Shown here piece after piece: positions 23,455 to 35,346 of a stretch of 64,000 nt of DNA. How positions within the stretch are numbered: the first letter of the stretch is position 1; the number at the start of each line of letters is the position of its first letter. The position numbers and the translations under genes are program-made. This DNA comes from Celoporthe dispersa (lineage: Eukaryota; Ascomycota; Sordariomycetes; Diaporthales; Cryphonectriaceae): NCBI GenBank assembly GCA_016584495.1, contig WAID01000008.1, positions 558,001-622,000 of the forward strand, written 5' to 3'. The notes under the pieces are model-generated. The model did not search any database, was not told the origin of the DNA, and was given only the letters and a program-made list of their open reading frames with translations.

Positions 23455-25702
23455 TCATGCACCCCCGCCGTTGGTGTATACACCCTCCCACCTTTCTTCG
23501 ACCCCGTCGACGGCCTTCCGCAGGCTGGAGATCTCGCGGTCGAGCTCCTCCACGTTCTTGTTCAGGGCGCTGACCTCCTCGAACCGCCTCGAGCCCCGCG
23601 CGTTGTTCACCATCTCCTTCACCAGGAAGCGCTGCTCCTCCAGCACGACCAGCCGCTCGCGCAGCTCCTTCTCCTCCGTCTCGAGCGCCGACACCGCCGT
23701 GCTGGCCTCGCTCGCACCAGCTAGGCTGGCTGTCTCCGACCCGGGGTCAGCCAGCTCCCCGTTGCGGAGCGGCGAGAGCGCGGCCGCCGCCGAGCCGGAG
23801 CTGCTGTGCCGGTCGTTTGCTGTGAGCAGCCTCCGGTGGTTGCTGTTAGAGGAGGAGGAGCCGTTGCTCTTCAGCATCTTGGGCACGCTCTTCATAGGCA
23901 GCATGTACGTGTGCAGGAACCCGCTGGCCGCCGTGTAGATGTTCTTCTGCAGCCTCAGCTGTGTCGGGCTGGCCGTCTTCATGTCGCGCAGCCGCTTGGC
24001 CGCGAGGTTGTACTTGGTAAAGCTGTCGGTCAGCCTCCTGCGCAGCTTGCTCGCCTCCTGGATCTGCGCATGCGACGGGGGCGGCCTGTCGGGCGAGAAC
24101 TCGTCGTCCGGGGGCTGGAGCGCCACGAGGGCGCGCTGGAAAGACGGCATGAGCATCTTGATGCCGCGCTCAAACTGTCGGAGCGTCTCGTAGGCGCGCT
24201 GGTCTGGGGGCTTGTGTGCCACCGCCTCTGCAAAGTCGCGCTTGGAGAAGATGGTCGTCTTGCAGTCGCGACACATGCGGACGTCGACGCTGATGTGGCC
24301 GCCGCCTGCAGGCGACTCTGCCTTCTCGCCTCTCGTCCCGCCGGTCACACCCGTGCCGTTGGACAGGGGCTTGTTGACGTTCAGGCCCACCTCCCCGGAG
24401 CAGAGCGTCTGCGCGTCTGCGCAGACCACCCTCCCGCACATCCGACAGTGGTGTCTCCTGAACGACCACGAGAACTCCTGCTGGCAGAACGGGCACCGGG
24501 GAACCTTTGCGTCTTCCTCCCACGTCACGACGGACTGCTCCAGCTGCTTGCGCACGTTCTTCTGCCCGGCCAGGCCTGCGACGGGGGACAGCAGACCGCC
24601 CCCGGCCCCCGCTGCCTCCTCGGGCGGGCTCGCCAGCAGCTGTGTGAGCCTTGTGAGGCGCTTCTCGAGCCGCTGGATCTCCAGGTTCTGCCGCTCGACC
24701 TTCTTCCTCCGGGCCTCGGCGAACATGCTGGTGTGGTCGACCATGACGCCGTTGTGGTCGTTGTATCCATCTCTCGACTTGTAGCAGGTCTCGCAGACCC
24801 GGCACCAGCAGCCCCTGACCGGGTCGTGGCTCGCCGACCTGGACAGTCTCATCTGGTACATGGTGTGCACCTCGCAGAACAGCCTGCCGCAGTTCCTGCA
24901 ATTGATGCTGCCGGCCATGGGACCCAGGCTCTTCCCGCACGACGGCTCCGTGCACCTGTCATTTCCCGTAGACCTCTGCCAGTGCTTCCTGGTCACCAGC
25001 TCCTCAGGGTCGATGACGGAGTCGAGGGGCGGCCGGGGCCCGGACAAACTGGGAGGGGGGGTCATGGGCTGTGTCTCGTTGGACTCGAAGACGTCGAGGC
25101 CCCGGAGCTTGGAGTTGATGAGGGTGAGCGGCTGGAAGCGCTTCGCCTTGAGGACCTGCTTGTCGAACCACGTCTTGACCTCGTCCTGTTCCAGCGCCGG
25201 GAGCTCCTGGTGGTTGTCGTCGATGTGCCGGTTGAGTTGGAGGAGCGTCAGCTACAGCGGCGCAGCCAGCAGAGCAGAAGGGGTCAGTATTGCACATGTT
25301 TCCCACACGAGGGTGTGGCCGTGGCTGATGCGGACGACCTAGGAGAGGAGAGAGAGAGTGTGTGTGTGTGTGGGTGTGTGTGTGTGTGTAGGTGTGTGCT
25401 GGTGTGCTCTTACCATCTCCTCCTCACAGATCGGACAGACCAGCCTCGTGCTGGCGGCATCGCCATTGGAAGGGCCGCCGATACTGATCCTCGACGCGAG
25501 ATCCTGAGGCCCAAAAGTCGGGCACAGGGCTGGAGGACGGCGGGGAGAAGGAGTCGCGGGAGTTGGAGTACTGGGAGACGGAGCTGGAATCGGACGGTGC
25601 ATAGGGGCTCGTCGCCCTCGGGGCCCTGACCTGCTGCTGAGGCGGGGCCAGCCCCTTGCCGCTGCCGAGCACCCTCCCTCCCCCGAGCTTTCGACCCGAC
25701 AT
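23455..25702 (-). CDS. pep7: Pep7/Vac1 (rabenosyn-5)-like FYVE zinc-finger protein
   Basis: Exon 1 is 25414-25702 and exon 2 is 23455-25251, joined in phase at EEEM|LTLLQLNRH; about 694 residues. Order: a Ser/Pro-rich N-terminus, a C2H2 finger (LVCPICEEEM ... LNRHIDDNHQ), a divergent FYVE-like ring (CTEPSCGKSLG ... NCRNCGRLFCEVHT), then a classical FYVE domain with the WEED, RRHHCRMCGR and MCRDC elements, followed by helical segments ending in a coiled coil like the Rab-binding region of rabenosyn. Relatives bind PI3P and Rab5/Vps21 and tether Golgi-derived vesicles to endosomes on the vacuolar route. Exon 1 needs one base removed from the AAAA run at 25513-25516 (plus strand) to join PDF to GPQDLASR, as elsewhere in this window. 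Confidence 0.87.
25361..25400 (+). repeat. (TG)n microsatellite inside a pep7-like intron
   Basis: An imperfect (TG)n tract lies within the 162 bp intron of the FYVE protein gene. Confidence 0.8.
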
Positions 25703-26458
25703 GATGGGCGTGGGCGAGGGCGGTGACGAGGCTCGTCGCCCGTCAGACCGTGGGAGGGGCCAGAGGGTGAGGGTGAGGGCTGGCTGGTCGTGCTGCGCGG
25801 CGGTCTTCTGCTAGGTTTGGGGTCTGGCGAGGCGGTGACATGGATGGACCAGAGACATCTCTCTCCGGGTCTGTGGTCGTCTTCTGCTGCTCTTCGCGGA
25901 GGGGACAGGTCGTGAGGGTTTCGAAGGGGTACTGCTGACCTTGGCGGAGCCGTCTCGAAGGCATACGAAAGGTGCTTGGGGGGGGAGGGTTTGGACTGAT
26001 TGGGAGCACGGCCGCCTAAGCCGCTGGAGCCCTGAACCTTGCAGTGGTCCTGGTCGTTCTGTAGCGCTCGTAGTGGTGGGTTGGTACGAGGGCAGCGCCT
26101 GGTCGCGTCAGCTCGCAGGGTGCCGCCCCCCTGGGCGAGGCGGTGATGTGGAAAGAGTGCGAAATAGATGGGTACCCAGACATTACGCTGATGTGGTAGG
26201 GCACCTCCGGGTACTCTGCTAACAGCATCTCTGGAATGACGCTTATCGTTATCGCCCCTGCTAAGAGATGATCAAGCAACCACCCTCCCCCCAAATTATG
26301 ATTATGTACTATTCATTCTGTCTTTAGCCTTTTTTTTCTCTTCTTCTTATTTTCCTCCCTTGAGAGCAAGCATGAAGGGCGCGTCAAGGTGGTTCTTCTC
26401 AAGACCAGTGATCCCCTCATGACTCCTCCCTCCTTCTTCCACCTAAGCCATCAGCAAC
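25703..26458. other. Divergent promoter region
   Basis: 756 bp between the divergently transcribed pep7-like and met8-like genes. A pyrimidine-rich stretch (26318-26360) precedes the met8 start. Short frames here have no recognisable content. Confidence 0.6.
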
Positions 26459-27362
26459 ATGGGTGATCAGGACGATGGGTTTCCTGCGGTCCAAGGTGGG
26501 GGCAGCCTCATCCTCGCCTGGCAGATCAGAGGCAAAAAGGTCCTCGTCGTTGGCGGCGGCGAGGTAAGCCCACGAGCAACCTGCTCAGCACCGGCTCTCC
26601 CTTTCTCCCCCCCCCCCCGGCCCTCTCTCCTCTGTCCCCTGCCACGGTCCGGAGACGTGACCTGATCTTTCTGGCTGACCCGGATCAAAGGTCGCAGCAG
26701 GGCGCATCCTCAACTGCCTCAACGCCGACGCCCTCGTCACCGTCGTCTGCCCCATGTCCGGCCTCAATGCAGAGGTAGCACACCGCATTGGACGCAGCCA
26801 AGTGACGCACGTCGACCGCCGGTTCGAGCCATCCGACCTCGACGACCCGGCCCTCAGCCTGGTCCTGACCGCCATCGATGATCCGCAGGCGTCCACGGAG
26901 ATCTGGCAGCTGTGCCGGGCGCGGCGTATCCCCGCCAACATCGCCGACGTGCCGCCCGAGTGCGACTTCTACTTTGGCAGCGTGCACCGCGACGGTCCCC
27001 TGCAGATCATGGTGAGCACCAACGGGAAGGGCCCCAGGCTGGCGAGCACCATACGGAAGGGCATCGCGGGGTCGCTGCCCAAGGACGCCGGCGCCGCCAT
27101 CGAGAGGGTCGGCAGGCTGCGCGCCATGCTGAGGAAGGCCGCCCCCGGGAGCGACCAGGTGAGCAGGAGGATGGGCTGGATGATCAGGGTCAGCGATGCG
27201 TACAGCTGGGAGGCCTTTTGCGACATGACAGAGGAGGACATGGAGAACCTGCTGCTGTTCTTCCCCAGAGGCGAGGTGCCGGACCTCGACCTGCTCAGAT
27301 CCATGAGGGAGGCGCCGGATTATGCGTTTGATGGCTCCTTTGGGTTTTCCGTTGGCTGTTGA
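26459..27362 (+). CDS. met8: Met8-like siroheme synthase (precorrin-2 dehydrogenase / sirohydrochlorin ferrochelatase)
   Basis: Exons 26459-26563 and 26691-27362 join in phase to give 258 residues, close to yeast Met8 (274). The NAD-binding loop VLVVGGGE|VAAGRIL spans the splice junction. It is followed by CPMSGLNAEV, the conserved acid-containing TAIDDPQASTEIW, NIADVPPECDFYFGSV and ISTNGKGPRLAS-type loop (here MVSTNGKGPRLAS), all Met8/CysG N-domain hallmarks. The enzyme makes siroheme for sulfite and nitrite reductase from precorrin-2. The gene lacks the uroporphyrinogen methyltransferase domain, which is a separate gene in fungi. It converges on the Fta1-like gene, 324 bp between stops. Confidence 0.9.
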
Positions 27363-27686
27363 CGGGCTATACCGGGAAAAGGACATTGGGAGATGGGGAA
27401 AGGACATGTACGGTAAAAGAAAGGTCCCTCTCAAGAAAAGAAAAAAAAAAGAAAAAGAAGGAGAAAGAAAGAATTGATACCCGGACTGGTACGAAGGAGG
27501 CGTTTCGGTCTTGGCATCAAGAGGCCCTAAGATGGTAGCCCGGAGTACCGGATGAGATTGAATATACTACGGATACCTGCGCAATCCTGCCACAGTCCTG
27601 CCAGTACTGTCCTCCTTGCGTGGCTCCTTGACGGGCTCTGCGGATCTAGCTCGCCGTGAACCCCGAGGATGGGAGACAAGGACAAC
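27363..27686. other. Short convergent 3' spacer
   Basis: 324 bp with an A-rich run near 27435-27475. No gene is seen. Confidence 0.6.
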
Positions 27687-29148
27687 CTAGAGGCTTTCCG
27701 AGGGCTCCGCAGGCCTGATGTCTGCCCTGTCTAACAGACCATCTAATACTGCCCATACGGCCCTCTGCTTCATATCGGACAGAGCATCGCCAGCCCCGCC
27801 TCCGCTGCGACCGGGGCCGGCGCCAAAGATCTTGACCCGGCTCTCGGAGAGCACAAACCCTCCGCAGGCAATCTTGGTCACCCGAACGGCAGGATGGAAC
27901 ACATCCAGCGCAAGATGCCTGGACAAGTACCGAGCCAAGGCCTCGGTGAAAGGCTGTGCCCGCGCGGGACCAGCAGGCGCGGCCGCACCGGGCTGCGCAG
28001 GCCCAGGTCCCCAAGGCCGCCAGGTCCAGCTCTCCTCATCCTTTCCGCCGCCCAGCCTTCTGCGCCTGGTGGGCCCGAATGCATCCTCCAGCATGTCGCC
28101 ACCGCTCGGTGTGTGTTGCTTGTCCGCAGCCTGGACCGCGGCTTCCGTTCGCTCAGCCTCGGAGGCCTTGCCCACCCTGAGGAAGCGGCGCAAGTCCGCG
28201 CTGGGAATGACGACATCTATCGACTTGATCCCCAGAGGCGTTTTCGGGCGCCGGGCCGTCCCCGGCCTCGCCGCCCTCTGCCTGGCCCTGGCCCTGGCCC
28301 TCACCCTCCTCTCGCCGGCCCTGGTGAAGCTGCGCCACGGCAGGCGCATAGAAGCCCAGGGTGAGCGAGACGTCCCTCGCGGAACGGTCCGCAGAGGACT
28401 TGTCCTCGTGGCTGATCCACCGCTCCAGAGCGCCGACGAGGCTGCGGGTGCCCAGGCTCAGCGGGCTGATGCGGCAGTCGAAGGTGCGGCTGACAAAACT
28501 GATGATGACAGTCTTGAGCGGGGCGGGCATGCGCAGCAGGAGCAGAGGGAGGTGCAGGAAATCGTGGTCATCCTCGCCAGGACTGCCCAGCCCGGCAGCC
28601 GGCCTCGCCTGGAGCGTGGGCAGGAGCAGGGCGGCACACTCGGTATTCTCGTACTGCATGGAGACCTGCAAGGCCCTCCGCCTGCCCGGTGGCGCCGCAG
28701 CGTCCAGCGTGGAGGTCGAGTCATCGGGGTCCTGCTCCTGGGATCCCTCGGGGCCGACATACCTCCCGACCAGGGCCTCAAGCCTCACCCAGCCCATGGC
28801 CACGACCTCGAGGGCGCCAGCCCGCCTCATGGCACCGTCCTCAGCGGCGCGGTCCAGGCCGACCTCCACGCCCCGGACGACATCACCCACGAGGAGATCG
28901 CGCAGCCGCTGGGACAGCACGTGGAGGCGGTCCTGGGCCAGGGGCTGGGAGCCGACGTAGAGGGGCGAGACGCGGTGGGTGGAGAAGGTTGTGTTTAGAA
29001 AGGGCGGGGTGGCGTCGTCGGCGGGCAGAGAAGAGGTGGACGGGTGGGAGGGCGACGTGTCGATGCCGCTGGGGCTCGCACCGGACGGCGCTGCAGGTGA
29101 GATGGGGTGTTGGGAGCCGGACAGGCGCCTGCGCTTCCGAGGGGCCAT
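27687..29148 (-). CDS. fta1: Kinetochore Sim4-complex subunit Fta1 / CENP-L-like protein
   Basis: About 486 residues, single exon, starting at MAPRKRRRLSGS. The string FLNTTFSTHRVSPLYVG followed by RLHVLSQRLRDLLVGDVVRG is the N-terminal signature of the fungal Fta1/CENP-L (Iml3) family. SLTLGFYAPAVAQLHQ and TPLGIKSIDVVIPSADLRR lie in the later conserved part. The protein belongs to the inner-kinetochore CCAN at centromeres. The frame shifts by one base at the TTTT run 28241-28244 (plus strand); dropping one joins APE to TPLGIKS without other disruption. The annotation relies on the recalled family pattern, not on a search. Confidence 0.72.
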
Positions 29149-31735
29149 CGCGGGACGAGAGCTGGTGAGCCAGCGCCCAACACCTCTCCTGGGCGGTCGT
29201 CGCGTCGATTCCGGAGGACAGGTGCCGGGTGGGGCCCCCAAAAAGGCACGAGAGGGTTCCTGAAGAGGTTCGTCGCGTAGACGATGGTAAAAATCGGCGA
29301 AAAGGGAGGGTGCGGCGGCCCAGTGGAACGGCACATGCGTGGTGTGTCCATCAAGGTAGGTGACCCAGGGGCGGGCGGGCTTGGCTGTTGGTGGTGGACC
29401 GATGCGGATGTGCACCTGCCGTGGTCCAGTGTGGAACCCCTAACCCTGGCCAGGCCATGGCCAGGGAAGAGGAATCACAGCTGAACCCCCCACCGCCCCA
29501 TAACCTTAATCGAACGTCAGGCTTCTCTTTTTTTCATTTCTTCTTCTTACCTGATTCGGTGTAAATCCGAGCCCAGCTCGGGGCCTACTGTAGTACTATG
29601 AAGAATTGTTGAGTAGCTGTGGCTTGGCTGCTCTGGAAACCAAATACGTGTCATTCATGATGTCTTTTGTTGGAGGAGGGACAACGAGAGAGGCCAATTG
29701 GCTGGTCTGGCAGGGGCTCTTACCCCAACGCACCTCTTTCCTCAAACCTTCCCCTCCAAAGCCCTGGCTGCGGGCAGGCGGCGGCTCAGCACGGTTTACC
29801 ATGTACTGGGTACTCCCACCTGGTAAGAGTTCTACCTCAAGAAGAACAACCACAAGAACTCGAGAGAGATCCAAAAAAAGGTAAAAAACAATACACACAG
29901 GAAGAGAAGCAAAGTCAGGGACTGACTTACTGTCTGCCTGGCTTGTGCTATCTCTTCCTGCCCGTGCGCCAAGGGTGACTGGGGACAGAAGGAGGGCTGC
30001 TGCCGCTGATGCCATCGAATGTGGATATCCTCTCGAGTCTTGGACGTCATACCCCAAGATGGGAGCCGGGCCTCTGGGGGGCTAGACCGAGCTTTCTCCG
30101 GGGCCGGGGGCCGCTGCACGGTGCTGTGGTGCTGTGGTCGATTGGTAGTGTCAGGGATAACCCCTCCCAAGCCCTGCGGGGTAATCGTATCACCTTCGGG
30201 CTGCTGATCGAACGGTTTTACCTCTACAGAATACGTACTGCGTGGGCAGGTGTACTGTGTAGCAGCAGTACCAGAGAGGAAGAAAAAAACAAGTGTACAA
30301 AGGAAAACCTTCTTGCTCCATCCAGCGGGGGTCCACCGCCGACCGGAGATGGCCACACGTGGTGAGGGTGGGCATTCCTCATCGATTCCGGAGGGGGACA
30401 ATTACAAATCATACCACAGAGCTACGGCAGCCTGCAGGGTGGAGACCACACTGTGGTGCGCACGCCGCGCGTCTGAGAGGGAGGCTCGAGAGAGAGGCGG
30501 ATCGACGTTCGGGACAGCGACCAGAACGCCATGCCAAGGACCGTCTTATCTCGCCAGTGGCCCTCCCTCTTCTCCAGCGGGACCTGCCTGCAGGCTCGCA
30601 GGCAAAAGGCCGTGTGTTGTCTGGTATCTATTGTCTAGCTGCAGTAGCCTGCTATGATTGAAACCACTGGTGTTTGGGGACCACGTTGTGTGTAGTAGTA
30701 GTAGCCTGTCACCTGCCAGCCTGCCCAAGTCTTGGACCCTGAACCGGACAGCTCTTTTTTTCCCCTCCCCCTTTTTTCTTCTCTTTCTTGTTTTCTTCTT
30801 CTTTTTTCCTTCTTTCTTTTCCCCCTCTTTCCATTCTTTTCTAGGCCTTCGGACAATACGGAGGGCCAAAGCAGCAGGCTGCCATTGGATCCACGCACGA
30901 GGGTAGTACCACAGCAACAGGTATACTTTGTGACAGACATCAAAGGTCCAGCGTTTATGTACAGTATGGCCATACACTGTAGAAGTCATGACAACAACAA
31001 AAAAAAAAGCTTCAGGGATTATCCACCCCACCTTGGGAACCGTCCCCGCCACATGCCGAGCCCAGGGCCTGCCGTATGTGCTCAAACAGGAAATACACAC
31101 GCACTGATCCACCGTGCCGCTTTTTGCTGTTTCGATGCCGATCTGACCTGGCAGAGGTGGTATGTAGACGCAATAGCCAAGAGCCAAGAAAGAAAAAAGA
31201 CACCCAAGAAACATACCATGTGTATGTGTGTGTCGCGGTAATCAGTGCAGGTTCCTGCTGTCCCGGAGTCTCTTGCCATTGCTACTTCCTATGTACGTAC
31301 CAATGATGTGACACCAAGGTGCGCTCCTGCCCTCTCTCTCTCTCTCCCCAGCAGATCTCAAACGGTCTAGGGATGTCGAGCTTGGGGAGGGGAGGAGGGA
31401 GGCCGGGGGGAGGGAGAGGGGAATTGGGGAATGTACCACACAGTACTTGCCCTTCATGGTGGTACCCTGCTGTACCACGGTGAGGTGGGCAGGAGTCTTT
31501 GACGGCATCGAGCTACACTCCCCCACCCCCTTCCAGCGGGGATGACATTATGCACTTCTCTGATTCGCCTGCTTAGTGGGCACCTGCTTGATGACCTTTG
31601 CCTCTCCTCCTCCCCTCCTTCCGCTTGCCCCCCCCCCTCCCCTCCTCCCTCCCCCGTGCCTCCCGGCCTTATATATCCGGTGAGCTTCTCCCCCTCATCC
31701 CTTCCCTCTCTAACCTGCCTCCTTCCTCGTACGTT
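29149..31735. other. Gene-free divergent promoter region
   Basis: 2.6 kb between divergent fta1-like and katG genes. Frames are short; the most notable is a minus-strand frame (29832-30401) with two hydrophobic stretches but no support. Pyrimidine-rich runs occur at 30757-30842 and again just before katG. Confidence 0.55.
31669..31676 (+). promoter_or_regulatory. TATA box of the catalase-peroxidase gene
   Basis: TTATATAT follows a long CT-rich tract and lies 67 bp before an upstream in-frame ATG (31736) and 262 bp before the family-conserved ATG (31931). Confidence 0.5.
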
Positions 31736-31930
31736 ATGAACCTTCCCATCACCCGCGGGGCCAGCCACATCACCAAGCTCCCACCACTCCTCCGCGCCTC
31801 GCTCTCTTCTTCACACCATCGAGCACACCACCGTTACCACCCACAACAACCACAGACACAACCCCGCCCGCCTGCTGCAGCACTCAACACACAGCGCCAT
31901 CTGCGATCAATAGCAACAACTGCCGCCAAG

Positions 31931-34219
31931 ATGGGTAGCGTCGACCAGTGCCCGCTGCACAGCAATGTCGCCGGTGGCGGCACCAGAAACAAGGACTGGT
32001 GGCCCGACAACCTCAAGCTCGACGTCCTCCGCCTCAACGGCGCCGCCTCCAACCCCATGGACAAGGACTTTGACTATGCCGAGGCCTTCAAGACCCTCGA
32101 CTACGCCGCCCTCAAGAAGGACCTCACCGCCCTCATGACCGACTCCAAGGACTGGTGGCCCGCCGACTGGGGCCACTACGGAGGCCTGATGATCCGCATG
32201 GCCTGGCACTCTGCCGGCACCTACCGTGTCTTTGACGGCCGCGGCGGCGGCGGCGCGGGCCAGCAGCGCTTCGAGCCCCTCAACAGCTGGCCTGACAACG
32301 GCAACCTCGACAAGGCCCGCCGCCTGCTGTGGCCCGTCAAGCAGAAGTACGGCAGCAAGATCTCGTGGTCCGACCTGATGCTGCTCGCCGGCAACGTCGC
32401 CATGGAGTCCATGGGCTTCAAGACGTTTGGCTTCGGGGCCGGCCGCCCTGACACCTGGCAGGCCGACGAGTCTGTCTACTGGGGCAGCGAGAAGACCATG
32501 TTCCCCGAGGGCAACGACACCCGCTACTCCAAGGCCGTCAAGGAGCTGCACCACAAGGGCACCGCCGGCGGCGACTTCGACAAGGACACGGACATCCACC
32601 ACCGCGAGCTCGAGGAGCCCATGGGCGCCACCCACATGGGCCTCATCTACGTCAACCCCATGGGCCCGGACGGCATCCCCGACCCCGTCGCTGCCGCCAG
32701 GGACATCCGCACTGCCTTTGGCCGCATGGGCATGAACGACGAGGAGACTGCCGCCCTCATCGTCGGCGGCCACGCCTTCGGCAAGACCCACGGCGCCGCC
32801 CCCGACAGCAACTGCGGGCCTGCCCCCGCCGGCGCCAGCATCGAGAACCAGGGCTTCGGCTGGATCAGCAAGCACGGTTCCGGCAAGGCCGGCGACGCCA
32901 TCACCTCTGGCCTCGAGGTCGTCTGGACCACCACCCCGACCAAGTGGGGCAACGGCTTCCTCGAGTCCCTCTACAACAACGAGTGGGAGCAGGAGACGAG
33001 CCCGGGTGGCGGCCCCCAGTGGGTGGCCAAGAACGGCCAGGCGGTCATCCCCGACCCCTTCGACCCCAACAAGAAGCGCAAGCACACCATGCTGACCACC
33101 GACCTGTCCATGCGCTTCGACCCCGCCTACGAGAAGATCACCCGCCGCTGGCTCGACCACTTCGAGGAGCTCGAGGACGCCTTCGCCCGCGCCTGGTTCA
33201 AGCTCCTCCACCGCGACATGGGCCCCGTCGACCGCTACCTCGGCCCCGAGGTGCCCAAGGAGGAGCTGATCTGGCAGGACCCCGTCCCCAAGGTCGACCA
33301 CCCCCTGGTCGACGACCGGGACGTTGCCGACCTGAAGCAGGCCATCCTCTCCTCCGCCGGCGTCGAGCCCTCCCGCCTCATCGCCACCGCCTGGGGCTCC
33401 GCCTCCTCCTTCCGCATCACCGACAAGCGCGGTGGTGCCAACGGCGCCCGCATCCGCCTCGAGCCCATGAACAAGTGGGCCGCCAACAACCCCTCGCAGC
33501 TGCACGAGGTGCTCCGCGCCCTCGAGGGCGTCCGGCAGAAGTTCAACAGCTCCGCGTCGGGCGGCAAGAAGATCTCCCTGGCGGACATGATCGTTCTGGC
33601 CGGCTGCGCCGCCGTCGAGAAGGGCGCCAGGGACGCCGGCCACGACGTCACTGTCCCCTTCACCCCCGGCCGCACCGACGCCTCCCAGGAGCAGACCGAG
33701 GTCGACTCCATCGCCTACCTCGAGCCCAAGGCCGACGGCTTCCGCAACTACGGCAAGTCCTCGGCCCGCGTCCGCTCCGAGCAGTACCTCGTCGACAAGG
33801 CCCACACCCTAGGCCTGACGCCGCCGGAGCTGACCGCCCTGGTCGGTGGCATGCGTGCCCTGAACGCCAACTACGACGGCTCGGCCCACGGCGTGTTCAC
33901 CACGCGCCCCGGCCAGCTGACCAACGACTTCTTCGTCAACCTGCTGGACATGGACACGACCTGGGTGACCGCCGGCGGCGACGGAGAGCTGTGGAAGGGC
34001 GTCGACCGCAGGAGCGGCTCCCAGAAGTGGACCGCCACCCGCGCCGACCTGGTCTTCGGCTCGCAGTCGGAGCTGAGGGCCATCGCCGAGGTGTACGGCC
34101 AGGCCGACGGCCAGGCCAAGCTGGTCAGAGACTTCGTGGCCGCCTGGGACAAGGTGATGATGCTCGACCGCTTTGACGTGAAGAAGAACAAGCAGCCGAC
34201 GAGCTCTGCGAGGCTGTAA
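31931..34219 (+). CDS. katG: Bifunctional catalase-peroxidase (KatG1-type)
   Basis: Intronless, 762 residues from MGSVDQCPLHS. The heme pocket shows the distal RMAWHSAGTYR (Trp and His), LIYVNPMGPDG with the Tyr of the Met-Tyr-Trp adduct, and GGHAFGKTHG with the proximal His. The duplicated C-terminal half starts near DPAYEKITRR. KatG breaks down hydrogen peroxide by catalase and peroxidase cycles. Fungal KatG is understood to descend from a bacterial donor, which fits the lack of introns. The C-terminus ends in SSARL, whose ARL is an allowed PTS1 tripeptide. An in-frame ATG at 31736 would add 65 residues rich in Arg, Ser and His without any Asp or Glu. I chose 31931 because it has a strong Kozak context (gccaagATGG) and matches known KatG starts. 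Confidence 0.94.
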   Translation: MGSVDQCPLHSNVAGGGTRNKDWWPDNLKLDVLRLNGAASNPMDKDFDYAEAFKTLDYAALKKDLTALMTDSKDWWPADWGHYGGLMIRMAWHSAGTYRVFDGRGGGGAGQQRFEPLNSWPDNGNLDKARRLLWPVKQKYGSKISWSDLMLLAGNVAMESMGFKTFGFGAGRPDTWQADESVYWGSEKTMFPEGNDTRYSKAVKELHHKGTAGGDFDKDTDIHHRELEEPMGATHMGLIYVNPMGPDGIPDPVAAARDIRTAFGRMGMNDEETAALIVGGHAFGKTHGAAPDSNCGPAPAGASIENQGFGWISKHGSGKAGDAITSGLEVVWTTTPTKWGNGFLESLYNNEWEQETSPGGGPQWVAKNGQAVIPDPFDPNKKRKHTMLTTDLSMRFDPAYEKITRRWLDHFEELEDAFARAWFKLLHRDMGPVDRYLGPEVPKEELIWQDPVPKVDHPLVDDRDVADLKQAILSSAGVEPSRLIATAWGSASSFRITDKRGGANGARIRLEPMNKWAANNPSQLHEVLRALEGVRQKFNSSASGGKKISLADMIVLAGCAAVEKGARDAGHDVTVPFTPGRTDASQEQTEVDSIAYLEPKADGFRNYGKSSARVRSEQYLVDKAHTLGLTPPELTALVGGMRALNANYDGSAHGVFTTRPGQLTNDFFVNLLDMDTTWVTAGGDGELWKGVDRRSGSQKWTATRADLVFGSQSELRAIAEVYGQADGQAKLVRDFVAAWDKVMMLDRFDVKKNKQPTSSARL

Positions 34220-35346
34220 AAAAAAAAGGAAGAAAAAAAGGAGGAAGAAGATAACTTTTGATATTGCAGCGAGCTATTTATTACCTTACTTCCAAATCAC
34301 ACTAAATTTTGTCTACCCTGCAGGACTTTGTACTGCTCGTCTTTTTTTCTTTCTTCTCTCTCCTCTGATCTCCTCCCCCTACCCCCTACCCCCCTCCTCT
34401 TCCTCTAAGCGCGAGTTCTAGGCCTGTGAGCTGTACGCTGGTAGATTGAGCCAACGATGACACTTATCGTTGTTAGGAGAAAGGGAGAGAGGGCGGGGGT
34501 GGGAGGGATTCAACACAGAGACAGAATTCAGTCCTGGTTCACGGATTGTTACTTGGTATTTTCCACTGCCACGTGAATGATGTGCAATAAAAGTATGTCT
34601 ATCTAGCCTGCGCGCGTGGACACCGCAGATTCCGTCGAGGTCACCCACACGACCTTTTGCAGTATGCAGCGTTTATCTGCTCCGAGGCAGCTCTCGCGGC
34701 TCACTTGGGGTTGAGATCGGGGCACAGCAGCCCTCTGCTCACAACACTGCTGTATCTGCGCCCAGAGGTCGGGGTCCTGCTGTGGCTCGGCCCTAAATGT
34801 GTCTGCCGCTGTCCGAGTTGCTTCAGTGATTAAAGTTCCCCGCCAAACCAGGGAGGGGAGAGGGCCCATAAGGAGGAGACACGCCCAGTTCCCCGCGAGG
34901 TGCGTATGTATTTTAAAAATGTCAATACCAAAGAGCGCACGAGACCTCGACCCCGCAAGAAATAGACCAAGCAGCAGGCCGGGTGGCAGAACTTGGGCCC
35001 CGAGTGGCCCCAGCCAGTCTGTTTGGACAGATTTGTCCTCAGGCTTTCCCCATTGGAACGGCTAATTACAGCAGACTGCTGCTTGCGACGATCCCCAGCC
35101 GCCGGGCCCAAGTTGTCCCCGAGGTAGATGCAGTGAGTCGTGCCATAATTAGCATCTGGACTCGTTTCTCTCTCGTCTTGTTGATTGTTGTTGCTACATG
35201 AATAGTGGTCATGGGCCAGCTTTGACCTAATGACAATATCGTCGTCGAGTCGTGACGCCACGCATCATCTTTTAGTAATTCTGTTTTAAAATTTCTTCTT
35301 ATTTTTTCCCTCTACGCAGTCGATCACGGGCTTATAGAATAGAAGG
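34220..35346. other. Intergenic region
   Basis: 1.1 kb. The first 50 bp are A-rich 3' UTR of katG. The rest is upstream of the FAD monooxygenase. No gene is supported. Confidence 0.6.

Noticed and set aside
23806..25629. 607-codon plus frame opposite the pep7-like gene
   Set aside because: It is an antisense shadow of the FYVE protein gene, with Arg/Leu/Val-biased composition.
29832..30401. Minus frame with signal-like and hydrophobic ends
   Set aside because: The hydrophobic ends come from T/A-rich tracts; no domain and no consistent codon use.
31907..33805. Very long open frame on the strand opposite katG
   Set aside because: It arises because GC-rich codons in katG leave the complementary frame open; composition is Gly/Val/Asp-biased and no domain is present.
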